A stretch of DNA of 64,000 nucleotides from Comamonadaceae bacterium OS-4 (GTDB lineage Bacteria; Pseudomonadota; Gammaproteobacteria; Burkholderiales; Burkholderiaceae_C). Position numbers and translations under genes: made by a program. The notes below the pieces were generated by a model. It worked only from the letters and a program-made list of their open reading frames with translations, searched no databases and was not told the origin of the DNA. The DNA lies in NCBI GenBank assembly GCA_027924025.1, contig AP026970.1, positions 3,556,501 to 3,620,500 of the forward strand. The letters are read 5' to 3'. Numbering within the stretch: the first letter of the stretch is position 1; each line of letters begins with the position of its first letter. Of the stretch, positions 48,287 to 56,749 are shown piece after piece.

Positions 48287-48805
48287 ATGCGTTTTATGGA
48301 AACACTTGACCGTTATGACCTGGCCATCCTGAGCGAGCTGCAAAACGATGGGCGCCTCAGCAACGCCGAACTCGCCACCCGCGTGGGCCTGAGTGCGGCG
48401 CCGTGCTGGCGGCGGGTGAAGGCGCTGGAGGACAGCGGCTTCATCACCGGCTACCGGGCAGAGATCAACCGCCACAAAATCGGGCTGGGGGTGCTGGCCT
48501 TTGTGCGCCTGGACGCCAACCGCAACAGCGGCGATGTGCTGCACGAGCTCGAAGAGGCGATACGGCGGATCCCGGAAGTCATCAGCTGTCACTACATCAG
48601 CGGCACCGGTACTTTTGAGCTGCAGGTGGTCAGCCGCGACCTGAACAGTTTCAGCCAGTTTGCGCGCGAGGTGCTGATCAACCTGCCCAACGTCAAAGAC
48701 CTGCACACCAGCTTCTCGCTGGGTGAGGTCAAGGCCAGCAGTGCGCTGCCCTTGAGTCAGTTACAAGCGCCGCCCACAGGCGCCACCATGAAAGGACGCC
48801 CATGA
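48287..48805 (+). CDS. Lrp/AsnC family transcriptional regulator
   Basis: 172 residues from ATG 48287, or 169 from ATG 48296. N-terminal winged helix (DLAILSELQNDGRLSNAELATRVGLSAAPCWRRVKALEDSG) and C-terminal RAM/AsnC ligand-binding domain (about 70-150; GTGTFELQVVSRDL). These regulators sense amino acids. It diverges from the indolepyruvate oxidoreductase gene, the usual arrangement for local control of amino-acid catabolism. Its stop overlaps the start of the next gene (ATGA). Confidence 0.92.
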   Translation: MRFMETLDRYDLAILSELQNDGRLSNAELATRVGLSAAPCWRRVKALEDSGFITGYRAEINRHKIGLGVLAFVRLDANRNSGDVLHELEEAIRRIPEVISCHYISGTGTFELQVVSRDLNSFSQFAREVLINLPNVKDLHTSFSLGEVKASSALPLSQLQAPPTGATMKGRP

Positions 48806-49449
48806 ACCGCAGAGATTGGCTGGCTTTGGCACTGTTTTGGCGCCTCGCGCCCGCTGTATATGCGCAAGCAGCTATGAATTCAGGAGCAAATGCGACTCCC
48901 TTGCCCTTGCGCAATCTGCTGATCGAAGTGAGGCAGGTCCAATCCGAAGATGGCCAGCAGGCGGGCGTAGACGTGCAGGGCGGCAGGGTCACAGGCGGCC
49001 TGGCGCAAGGCCGCAGCAGTGGTACGGCGGTGCAACAAATCCTCATTCTGAATGGCCGCCCCGCCCGCATCGCGGTGCAAACGCAAACGCCACTGCGCCT
49101 GCTGCAAAGCTTTGTGCGCAACGGGCACATCGTGACCACCCAAGGGACCGTGCTGATCGAAGCTGGCACGGGCTTTAGCGCGCTGCCGCGCTGGGAGGGC
49201 GGCGATATGGTCGAGGTGGAGCTCAACACCCAGCAAGCACTGCGCCCCCTGTTTCCCCAAGCAGGAGCAGTGAATGCGCCACCGGCACAGTCCAGCACCG
49301 GCAGCAGCATGCTGCTGCCCTTGGGCGAGTGGATGACAGTGGCAGAGACCGAGCAAAACCTGCAGAATAACCAGCAAAGCCTGCGCGGCGCGCAGATGCG
49401 GAGTGGCGTGACCCGGACAGAGGTTCAGCTCAGGGTGAGCGTGCGCTGA
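48802..49449 (+). CDS. Predicted secreted protein of unknown function (beta-rich, secretin-like pattern)
   Basis: 215 residues, ATGA-coupled to the Lrp-type gene. A signal peptide with short n-region (MNRRDWLALALFW) ends near AVYAQA (about 22-23). The mature part is beta-rich: LLIEVRQVQ, QQILILNGRPARIAVQTQTP, then LPRWEGGDMVEVELNTQQA and LLPLGEWMTVAET. This faintly recalls the beta domain of secretins and similar uncharacterised proteins of Burkholderiales. I cannot assign a function. The segment coding for the signal-peptidase site and the first mature residues (48850-48890) is a copy of the dispersed repeat. Confidence 0.7.
   Translation: MNRRDWLALALFWRLAPAVYAQAAMNSGANATPLPLRNLLIEVRQVQSEDGQQAGVDVQGGRVTGGLAQGRSSGTAVQQILILNGRPARIAVQTQTPLRLLQSFVRNGHIVTTQGTVLIEAGTGFSALPRWEGGDMVEVELNTQQALRPLFPQAGAVNAPPAQSSTGSSMLLPLGEWMTVAETEQNLQNNQQSLRGAQMRSGVTRTEVQLRVSVR
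48850..48890 (+). repeat. Dispersed repeat copy D inside the secreted-protein gene
   Basis: Shares the 15-mer TGCGCAAGCAGCTAT exactly with copy E and is preceded by a similar GCCC..TGTAT. Arms GCTAT/GGAGC in the same 5-7-5 geometry (48871-48887). It is translated as YAQAAMNSGAN. Confidence 0.7.
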
Positions 49450-49456
49450 TTACCAG

Positions 49457-49478
49457 CGGCGGCCACCTCCGGCCGCCG
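49457..49478. other. GC hairpin at the convergent secreted-protein/cheV junction
   Basis: CGGCGGCC-ACCTCC-GGCCGCCG, perfect 8-bp stem, 6-nt loop, no T run on either side. Possibly a 3'-end stabiliser or factor-aided terminator. Confidence 0.45.
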
Positions 49479-49491
49479 GGTGGCGATGCCC

Positions 49492-50442
49492 TTAGCGGTG
49501 CAGCACTTCGCGAATGGTGGCGGCCAATTCTTCTTCCACGAACTTGGCGATGTAGGCATCCGCCCCCACGCTCTTCACATGGCTCTCATTGGTAGCACCG
49601 GTTAGCGAGGAGTGAATGATCACCGGAATACTACTGAACCGGCCATCTTGCTTGATGTTGCGGGTCAAAGTGAAACCGTCCATCTCGGGCATTTCAAGAT
49701 CGGTCAACACCAAGGCCACTTTGTCTTTGATGGACTTGCCTTCATCCGTGGCTTGGGCGTTGAGCGATTGCAGTTTTTCCCACGCTTCTTTGCCGGTCTT
49801 GGTCATGACGTAAGGCACATCCATGCCTTTGAGGCCCTTCTCGATCATCATGCGGGCCACGGCGGAATCGTCAGCCGCCAGAATGATCTGACCCGGCTCC
49901 AAGCGCAGCTTGGGCGCTGTGCTCGGCACTTCTTCCTTGACTTCCTGGGGCATCACGTCACGGAGGATCTGCTCGACATCCAGCACCTGAGCCAAACGGG
50001 TGTTTTCGGCGTTGCCATCGAGGCGCGCAATACTGGTCACCAAGCCACCGCCGGTGTTTTCGGCAGACAGCACTTGCTTCCACTCCAGGCGCACGATTTC
50101 GTTGACCTCTTCGACCGCAAAAGCTTGTGTCGTGCGGGCGAACTCGGTCACCAGCAAAATGCCCAGCCCCTTGGTAGGCGTACAGCCCACCACCTGCGGC
50201 AAGTTGATCACGGTGATCATTTGGCCCCGGATGTTGGCGACGCCCATCACGGCGGGCGGCGAATTCACCATGGCGGTGATTTCGGGCATCACCAGGATTT
50301 CTCGAACCTTGAACACATTGATGCCGAACAGTTCGCGGCGCTGGGTGCCGGGGGCCTCGCCCAATCGGAACAGCAACAGTTCGAACATGCTGTTGGCGGC
50401 CAGATTGGTCCGCTCATCAATGTCGCGCATCTCTTTGCTCAT
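49492..50442 (-). CDS. cheV: Chemotaxis protein CheV
   Basis: 316 residues. CheW-like coupling domain (about 15-165; MGVANIRGQMITVINLP) joined to a receiver domain (about 185-315) with Asp in LVLTDLEMPEMDGF and Lys in YIAKFVEEE. It links chemoreceptors to CheA and can be phosphorylated to tune signalling. It stands alone, without other che genes, 61 bp downstream of mltA. Confidence 0.95.
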   Translation of the reverse strand: MSKEMRDIDERTNLAANSMFELLLFRLGEAPGTQRRELFGINVFKVREILVMPEITAMVNSPPAVMGVANIRGQMITVINLPQVVGCTPTKGLGILLVTEFARTTQAFAVEEVNEIVRLEWKQVLSAENTGGGLVTSIARLDGNAENTRLAQVLDVEQILRDVMPQEVKEEVPSTAPKLRLEPGQIILAADDSAVARMMIEKGLKGMDVPYVMTKTGKEAWEKLQSLNAQATDEGKSIKDKVALVLTDLEMPEMDGFTLTRNIKQDGRFSSIPVIIHSSLTGATNESHVKSVGADAYIAKFVEEELAATIREVLHR

Positions 50443-50503
50443 AAGTTCGTCCTTAATTTCCGAATCTCACAGATTGAATGTATCCATACTAACGGTTTCT
50501 ACG

Positions 50504-51646
50504 CTATTTGGGCCACAAAATCCACATTTGCAATGGTTGTCGCATACGACCAGCTAGCTCTGCCGCGTCCGGCCCCCAGCCGGCAAAGTAGTCGGCACGT
50601 ACCGCACCGACAATCGCGCTCCCGGTATCTTGTGCAAGTACCAATTTTTGCAAATTTGTTTGATTTCCCGTTGAAGTCAACCAGACTGGTGCGCCGTAGG
50701 GGATGCTGCCCGGGTCTACGGCGATGGAACGCCCGGGCGTCAAAGCAACGCCCTGGGCACCTTTGGGCCCGAAGGCGGCGTCCAGCTCACCGAGTGGCTC
50801 TTCCTTGAAAAAAACCACCCGCGGGTTCGACCACAACAGCTCCTGCTGGCGCTGCGGGTTTTGCGCCAGCCAGGCCTTGATGCCGGGCCATGAGGCGTCT
50901 TTGATCAAGCCTTGATCCAAGAGCCAACGGCCCACGCTGCGGTAGGGCTGCTCGTTGGTACCCGCATAGGCCAGACGAACCCAGCGCACGCTGCCGTCAG
51001 GCTGGGTAACCCGTACCCGCCCGGAGCCCTGAATCTGGAGCACCAAAGCATCCACCGGATCTGCCAGGTAAGCGATCGCCCTGCCCCGCAGGGCCGCCTG
51101 CGCCTCCGGCAAGGTCTCCATTTCTTGGCGGGTGAACCACGGTTTGCGGGGCACCATACCGGCGGGCAGCTGATACAGCGGCACGGAGTAGCCGGGTGCA
51201 GGTTGCCGGCTGGCATCCAATACGGGCTCGTAATAGCCGGTCAACAGCCCTGTGGGCTCACCTTGCAATGTCTCCACCCGGTGCGGCTGAAGGCGGGTTT
51301 GCATCCACTCCATTTGCTCTTGGGCACTACCAATACTCAATCGGCGCACTTCTGCACACAAGGCAGACATGGGCGGCTGGGGCCTTTCGCAGCTCTTCAA
51401 CCACGCATTCCACGCCTCAAAGAGGTTGTCAGCACCCCAGCCGGGAAGGCTGTTCCACGGAACCGGCACCCAACGGCTGCGCGACTGGGTGACCACCGGG
51501 CCGACCGCGGGCGCAAGCGCAGGCGCGGCTGGCACCACGGTCCGCACAGGCTCGACCGGTGCGCGCACCACCGGCGGCGCGCTACCGCAAGCGGCCAGAA
51601 TTCCTACAATCAGGCCCGATACAGACCACCCCAGAAAACGACGCAT
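50504..51646 (-). CDS. mltA: Membrane-bound lytic murein transglycosylase A
   Basis: 380 residues from ATG 51646. Lipoprotein signal ending LAAC (Cys near 20), 3D/MltA fold with LLTGYYEPVLDASR, QIQGSGRVRV and the catalytic Asp in AQDTGSAIVGAVRADYFAGWG. Cleaves glycan strands to 1,6-anhydro products at the outer membrane. GAGGAG lies 10 nt before the start, inside the small gene on the other strand. The frame runs on upstream to 51796 without family similarity. Confidence 0.95.
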   Translation of the reverse strand: MRRFLGWSVSGLIVGILAACGSAPPVVRAPVEPVRTVVPAAPALAPAVGPVVTQSRSRWVPVPWNSLPGWGADNLFEAWNAWLKSCERPQPPMSALCAEVRRLSIGSAQEQMEWMQTRLQPHRVETLQGEPTGLLTGYYEPVLDASRQPAPGYSVPLYQLPAGMVPRKPWFTRQEMETLPEAQAALRGRAIAYLADPVDALVLQIQGSGRVRVTQPDGSVRWVRLAYAGTNEQPYRSVGRWLLDQGLIKDASWPGIKAWLAQNPQRQQELLWSNPRVVFFKEEPLGELDAAFGPKGAQGVALTPGRSIAVDPGSIPYGAPVWLTSTGNQTNLQKLVLAQDTGSAIVGAVRADYFAGWGPDAAELAGRMRQPLQMWILWPK

Positions 51647-51776
51647 GACTTTGCTACTCCTCGAAGCGCTAGGCGCGGGCCTGATATTCATAGGCATCAT
51701 CTGGTGGACCATGTTTTCCGGGCGCAAGAACGGGGAACTCCCGCCCGAAGAAGATAATGACAAAAAAGAGCCATAG
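51645..51776 (+). CDS. 43-residue single-pass membrane protein
   Basis: MTLLLLEALGAGLIFIGIIW opens a hydrophobic helix (about 2-24), followed by a charged cytoplasmic-type tail (SGRKNGELPPEEDNDKKEP). No known function. Its ATG shares two bases with the mltA ATG on the other strand (CATG), and its stop codon TAG is the first part of dispersed-repeat copy E. The ribosome site is weak, so expression is not certain; the clean amphipathic layout and codon use argue that it is real. Confidence 0.6.
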   Translation: MTLLLLEALGAGLIFIGIIWWTMFSGRKNGELPPEEDNDKKEP

Positions 51777-51819
51777 CCCTTGTATTCATTGCGCAAGCAG
51801 CTATATTTTTAATAGCAAT
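51771..51819 (+). repeat. Dispersed stem-loop repeat, copy E (small gene/nitrilase junction)
   Basis: TAGCCCTTGTATTCATTGCG, then the shared TGCGCAAGCAGCTAT and a perfect hairpin GCTAT-ATTTTTA-ATAGC at 51800-51816. It covers the stop codon of the small + strand gene and touches the stop of the nitrilase gene (51819-51821). Confidence 0.8.
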
Positions 51820-52637
51820 CATCCCAAAACCCGATGCTGCAGTGCCGGCAACTGGGCGCGACAGTGCTGGAGCTGACGATAGTCCAGTTCCACCAGCACC
51901 ACGCCCGGGCCCTCGGCTTGCTCAGCCAGCACTTTGCCCCACGGATCGATCAGCAGACTTTGCCCCCAAGTGCGCCGCCCGCTCGGATGCACACCCCCTT
52001 GCGCAGCCGCAGCCACGAACGACAAATTTTCAATCGCCCGGGCACGCAACAACACCTCCCAGTGGGCCTCTCCCGTGGTGTGGGTAAAGGCACTCGGGGC
52101 CAATAGCAAATCGACACCGCGTGCGGCATACGCCCGGTAGAGCTCTGCAAAGCGCAGGTCGTAGCACACACTCATGCCCACCGACCAGGTGTGCCCATCC
52201 CGAGACGGCAGGCTGAAGACGGTGGGCGTGCTGCCCCGCTCCAGCACCCGAGACTCGTCATAGCTTTCGGCACCGTTGTTAAAGCGAAACAGGTGGATCT
52301 TGTCGTACCGGGCCACGCACTCCCCCTGCGGATTGAAGGCCAGCGAACTGTTGAACACATGGTCGGGCTGGCTGGCCGTCAAGGGCAAGGTACCGGCCAC
52401 GATCCAGATCCCCAACGAGCGTGCTACCCCGGCCACAAAGTCCTGCATGGGGCCGCTCCCGAAGGGCTCTTGAATCGCCAGCTTGTCGGAATCACGCAGC
52501 CCGATCAAACAAAAATACTCGGGCAACACGGCCAGCTCGGCACCTTGGCGTGCGGCCTCTGTCAGCAAGGCTTGGGCGATCTGCAAGTTGTCCTGCACAT
52601 GGCCGGTAGACACCATTTGGATGGCTGCGACTTTCAT
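51819..52637 (-). CDS. Nitrilase-superfamily amidase (Nit1/Nit2 type)
   Basis: 272 residues. Carbon-nitrogen hydrolase fold with the Glu-Lys-Cys triad in VLPEYF, RYDKIHLF and SVCYDLRF. The DLRFAELYR context places it with the Nit2/NitA branch, which hydrolyses deaminated glutathione or omega-amides such as 2-oxoglutaramate. It follows yhdP by 33 nt on the same strand, as in many beta- and gammaproteobacteria. Confidence 0.9.
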   Translation of the reverse strand: MKVAAIQMVSTGHVQDNLQIAQALLTEAARQGAELAVLPEYFCLIGLRDSDKLAIQEPFGSGPMQDFVAGVARSLGIWIVAGTLPLTASQPDHVFNSSLAFNPQGECVARYDKIHLFRFNNGAESYDESRVLERGSTPTVFSLPSRDGHTWSVGMSVCYDLRFAELYRAYAARGVDLLLAPSAFTHTTGEAHWEVLLRARAIENLSFVAAAAQGGVHPSGRRTWGQSLLIDPWGKVLAEQAEGPGVVLVELDYRQLQHCRAQLPALQHRVLG

Positions 52638-52670
52638 AGATCAACTCCGTAATTCAAAGGTATCAGGGCG

Positions 52671-55600
52671 TCAGGGCTTGCGCGGCACCTGGGTTACTTT
52701 GGGGTCAAGCCAAGTGCCGTCCACCACAAACTCCTGGGTAGCCGCATTCACCAATGGGCCACGCAATAGCAGCTGGGCCAGAAAGGTGCTCAAGCCGACC
52801 ACCGGATTGATAGCCGACGCAATCAGGGAGGCGCTGCCCGCATTGATCTCCGGCACCACCACCACCCGCAGGTTCTGCGTTTCTTTGCTGATGTCGGCCT
52901 GGCCATCCATCAAGACGGCGGCATTGACACCTTTCATCTGCAGATTATTGGTCTTGGCGACGCCTTGCTCAATCGCGATATCACCCCGGAAATAATCAAA
53001 GGCAAAGCCCTCGCTGAACACATCGCGGAAATCGAGCATCAGCCGGCGCGGCAGACTTTGCAAGCTCAACACGCCCAGCAGCTTGGCAATACCGGGCTCG
53101 GCTTTGAGGAACTGGCCTATCTCCACATTCACATTGAATTTGCCGCTCATGCTGGGGTAATCCACCGTGATCGGGGAGCCGGCCCACGCAACCTGGCCCT
53201 CCACTTTGCCTTCGCCCTTGCGCACCACCCCGGGCATGCCCAAGCGACTGAGCAGCTCGCCCGAGTCACGAATATCGAGCTTGAAGTTCAAAACCGTGCG
53301 GCGGCGATCCCGCACACTGCTCCCTGGTGATGCGGCAGACGCATTGATAGCAGCCCAGTTGCCGCTGGCTGTCAGCTCGGCTTCCGGGGTGCGGATATTG
53401 AAACGGTTGAGGCGCCATTCGCGGGCACCCGCACTCCCGAGGTTCACCGCCTCGACATCGATCCGGCCCAATTTTTTACCGCGCAGCACAAAGTCTTCGA
53501 CCTCGATATCCAACGCAGGAATGGCTGCAGGCTGCTCGTCCAAGAGGGCCTCCACATCCTGCGCGCCGCTCTGGGCGATAGAGAGCCGGGCCAAGCGCGC
53601 AAACAAGCGCCCGGCATTGCTACCCGAGGGCTGGCGGTATTCGACATAGCCGGACAGCTCTGTCGCATCCACGTTGGCGCGCCACAACGGGCCTTCACGT
53701 CCGCCCCCCACCACGACATTGTTGAGCTGGCGTCCGGAGGCCAGCAGCTCCTTGGAGCGCAGCACCAGCACACTGGGCAGGTACTCGGAGGCAGACATCG
53801 CAACCGGCGAGGGGCTTTTTGCAGTGTCTGCGACTCCATCGGTACCGAGCTTGTCCGCAACCGCCGTCCACGCATCCACATCCAACCGTGGAATGTTGAG
53901 GTTGGCAACAACACCGGCATCGGGTAGCGGAGCAGCCTCGTCGGGGCCCAGCCCGACAGCAATCGCACCACTTTGCACATGGGGCTCTGAGCCCGAAATG
54001 TCGCGCACAAAAATGACCGATGCCAGCCGGCCGACGTCCAGTTGCAAACGGTCTTTCAGGCGTGTGGCCACCGCCGGCCCTGCAGGGCGCAGCACCGCCG
54101 ATTCGAACCGCACGGGTAGCGCTGCCTCCGCGGTTTTGGTCAAGGGTGCTGGCAGGTTCAATGCCATACCGACCAAATTGGAGTTGATTTGCAGCTCCGG
54201 CACTCCCGAGCGAAAGCCCAAAGTCGCGGTGTAACTGGCGCTGCCGCTGGCAAACTGGGCTGCGCGTGCGGCGGGGCCGAGCTCCTTGGCCTGACGCAAG
54301 CCTTCTGACGTAGCGGTACCAGTAAAGCGCAACTGCGACGCTACAGGCTTGGCGGCACCCGCGCTGCTGGACACCGGCGCCACCGACAAGCCCCCCTCAA
54401 TACGCACATCCCCACCCAGAGCGCGGGCCTGCGCACCGCTCAAACTGAAGCCTGATTGGTTGAAGTTGATGGTGCCCCGAAGGCGGGAAAGTTTGGGGGT
54501 ATCGGGGCGAATCTGCAGGTCATTGCCCGGCAAGACCACGGTGCCTTGCACCGCTATTTTGTTGGTATCCGCCAAGGGAAAGCCCAGTTTGAATTTGTAG
54601 TCCGCCACCCCCGTGGCAGACGTTTGTGCCAGTGCTTTGTCCAAGGCTTCGGACAGCGGAGAGCTATTGACAGCGCTCACCACCTCCATCACCGGCCCTT
54701 TGGCTTCGGCAGTCACCACCAGGGTAGAGGCATCCAACAATCGGCTGACCTGAACATCCGCCTTGGAAAACTGCACACCACCGCCCCCCAGAGTGCCGCG
54801 GGTGAGTTTGACTTGGAGCTGATCTTTGTCCAGCAACAAGTCGCCCTGCAGCTGGGTCAGGGCCGGCCAGGGCAAACTGTCTTTGGGCATGACCACTGCT
54901 GGTGCGAACGCAAAGCTGCCATTCTGAAAAGCTGCCGCAATTTTGAACTCGCCCTGGTTGGCGGTTCGAAACGGGAAACGGGCCAAATCCCCTTTCACCC
55001 GGAAGGTTCCACTGGTCAGTGCACCACCCAGCAGGGCCGCTTGCAGGTAGTCGCGCCCATCACGCTCCATCGCCATGGGCAAATAGCGGGGCAGGCGGGC
55101 GACGTCAGCCCGACTCACGCTGCCCTGCAAATCCAGAACGCCCGGATTCAGCGCAGTCACAGCCCCCACCTCCGGGCTGCTCCAGGTGAACTTCAATTCG
55201 CCCGCGGCATCCGGATTGGAAAAGCGCACGCCGCTCCCGCTCAGCTGCACACGCTTGCCGTTGAGCTTCCACTGCAGGTCACCGGCGAGTTGGTCAAACG
55301 TCATCAGCGGCTCTGCCAGCAAGTCCACCACATCCGCCGTGCCGCGCTGCATCGCCAAGGTCGCCTTGCCGCCGGACTGGTCTAACTCGAAGGTGGCATT
55401 CAGCCCCTCAAAACCGGGGCGGCTCTCGGCGCCGCAACGGCATGCAGGCACGCCCAGCTGGTTGACCCGCCCTTTGACGGCGTACTCCGTCGGGGCGGTG
55501 GTCGGGCCAGTCCAGCTGGCGTTGAGGGTCTCCATCACGCCCTTAGGGTTCAAGCGGAGCAAGCTGTCGTGAACGCTCGCATCGAGCGGCAGGCGCGCAG

Positions 55601-56723
55601 CGATTTGGGTCAACGCGGCGAGATCCAGGCGATCTGCGGTCAAAGTACCCCGCTCTTTTTGACTCGGAGTTTGTGCAAACAGTTGCAGCTGCACATTGCC
55701 TCCGGGCCAATGCAAGCCGTCCTGGGTGACGAACTGGAGCGCCTCTGTGCTGAACTGTTTTCCACCGGCCAGTGTCTTTGCACCCAAGCGGCCCGACACC
55801 GCGCTCAATTCGAGCGGCTCCAAGCCTTGGCGCGTGGTCAGTTGCACTTGCTGCAGGCTGACGTCGGCCACCGCACCGGTAGGCGTACCGGCCACGACAT
55901 CGACCCATGCCCGCATCGCACCCTCTCCGCGCGTCAGTGCCACGCCCAGATCCACATAGTGACCCAGCTCTGCCAAATGCACTTGGGGCAAGTCGACAAA
56001 GGCCTCGCCGTCCCAGTCCTGCCATCGGCCCTCGTGGCGTGACAGCAAGGGTTGCTTGAATAGGCCGCGCGCACTCAGGCGTTGCCCCCAGGATGCGGGC
56101 GGCGTCGCATCGAGGCGCAAGGCATGGCCACGCAGGCTGTTGCGAAGCACCAAGTCCACATCGTCAAACACCACAGGATCCACCGGGCGGGTCTCGTCCG
56201 TCCAGGTGACCCGACCGCGAAGCAAGGCGATTTCAGGCTGCGAGAACAACCAGTCAGCCACGCGCCCGTCTGTGTTGTTCGAGCCACCGACCGGTAGCCC
56301 GGCGATCCACCAGCTTCCGTCGATGGCGCGCCGGATGTCTAACGATGGGCTGTCGATGTGCAACTGCTCCAACCCGCCGACCAGCAGTGAGCGGGGCGAC
56401 AGTGCGGCCAGCACACTGGGCAACACGAGGGCCTCGCGCCCTTCTTGATCCAACACACTGACCCGGAGCAACTCAATAGACGGGATCACGCCATTGGAGC
56501 GGGCCTGCATGTCCCCGATGCGCACGGGCAACCCTAGGGCTTGCGTGGCCTGCGTTTCTACCCATGGGCGAAGTTCTGCGATTCGCGGCACAATGAGAAA
56601 ATGCAATCCGCACCAAAGCAATCCGATAGCCAGCCAGCCCATAGCCAGCACCCGCAGCGCCCACTTTGCCAGGCCTGCGAACACCCGAAAGCGGAGTGAG
56701 GGAGCGGAGATTAAATCGTTCAT
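52671..56723 (-). CDS. YhdP-family AsmA-like protein
   Basis: 1350 residues. One N-terminal membrane helix (about 18-45; VLAMGWLAIGLLWCGLHFL), then a very long beta-rich periplasmic region with a DUF3971-type middle and an AsmA-like C-terminal part (VLSLQSLPRRLMLDFRDVFSEGFAFD is a hallmark). E. coli YhdP and its relatives form bridges that carry phospholipids to the outer membrane. Length agrees with the family (1250-1400). It diverges from glnE, with only 26 nt between the starts, so promoters must lie inside coding sequence or overlap. Confidence 0.92.
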   Translation of the reverse strand: MNDLISAPSLRFRVFAGLAKWALRVLAMGWLAIGLLWCGLHFLIVPRIAELRPWVETQATQALGLPVRIGDMQARSNGVIPSIELLRVSVLDQEGREALVLPSVLAALSPRSLLVGGLEQLHIDSPSLDIRRAIDGSWWIAGLPVGGSNNTDGRVADWLFSQPEIALLRGRVTWTDETRPVDPVVFDDVDLVLRNSLRGHALRLDATPPASWGQRLSARGLFKQPLLSRHEGRWQDWDGEAFVDLPQVHLAELGHYVDLGVALTRGEGAMRAWVDVVAGTPTGAVADVSLQQVQLTTRQGLEPLELSAVSGRLGAKTLAGGKQFSTEALQFVTQDGLHWPGGNVQLQLFAQTPSQKERGTLTADRLDLAALTQIAARLPLDASVHDSLLRLNPKGVMETLNASWTGPTTAPTEYAVKGRVNQLGVPACRCGAESRPGFEGLNATFELDQSGGKATLAMQRGTADVVDLLAEPLMTFDQLAGDLQWKLNGKRVQLSGSGVRFSNPDAAGELKFTWSSPEVGAVTALNPGVLDLQGSVSRADVARLPRYLPMAMERDGRDYLQAALLGGALTSGTFRVKGDLARFPFRTANQGEFKIAAAFQNGSFAFAPAVVMPKDSLPWPALTQLQGDLLLDKDQLQVKLTRGTLGGGGVQFSKADVQVSRLLDASTLVVTAEAKGPVMEVVSAVNSSPLSEALDKALAQTSATGVADYKFKLGFPLADTNKIAVQGTVVLPGNDLQIRPDTPKLSRLRGTINFNQSGFSLSGAQARALGGDVRIEGGLSVAPVSSSAGAAKPVASQLRFTGTATSEGLRQAKELGPAARAAQFASGSASYTATLGFRSGVPELQINSNLVGMALNLPAPLTKTAEAALPVRFESAVLRPAGPAVATRLKDRLQLDVGRLASVIFVRDISGSEPHVQSGAIAVGLGPDEAAPLPDAGVVANLNIPRLDVDAWTAVADKLGTDGVADTAKSPSPVAMSASEYLPSVLVLRSKELLASGRQLNNVVVGGGREGPLWRANVDATELSGYVEYRQPSGSNAGRLFARLARLSIAQSGAQDVEALLDEQPAAIPALDIEVEDFVLRGKKLGRIDVEAVNLGSAGAREWRLNRFNIRTPEAELTASGNWAAINASAASPGSSVRDRRRTVLNFKLDIRDSGELLSRLGMPGVVRKGEGKVEGQVAWAGSPITVDYPSMSGKFNVNVEIGQFLKAEPGIAKLLGVLSLQSLPRRLMLDFRDVFSEGFAFDYFRGDIAIEQGVAKTNNLQMKGVNAAVLMDGQADISKETQNLRVVVVPEINAGSASLIASAINPVVGLSTFLAQLLLRGPLVNAATQEFVVDGTWLDPKVTQVPRKP

Positions 56724-56749
56724 CGTGCTATGGGGACTATTCAGGAATT

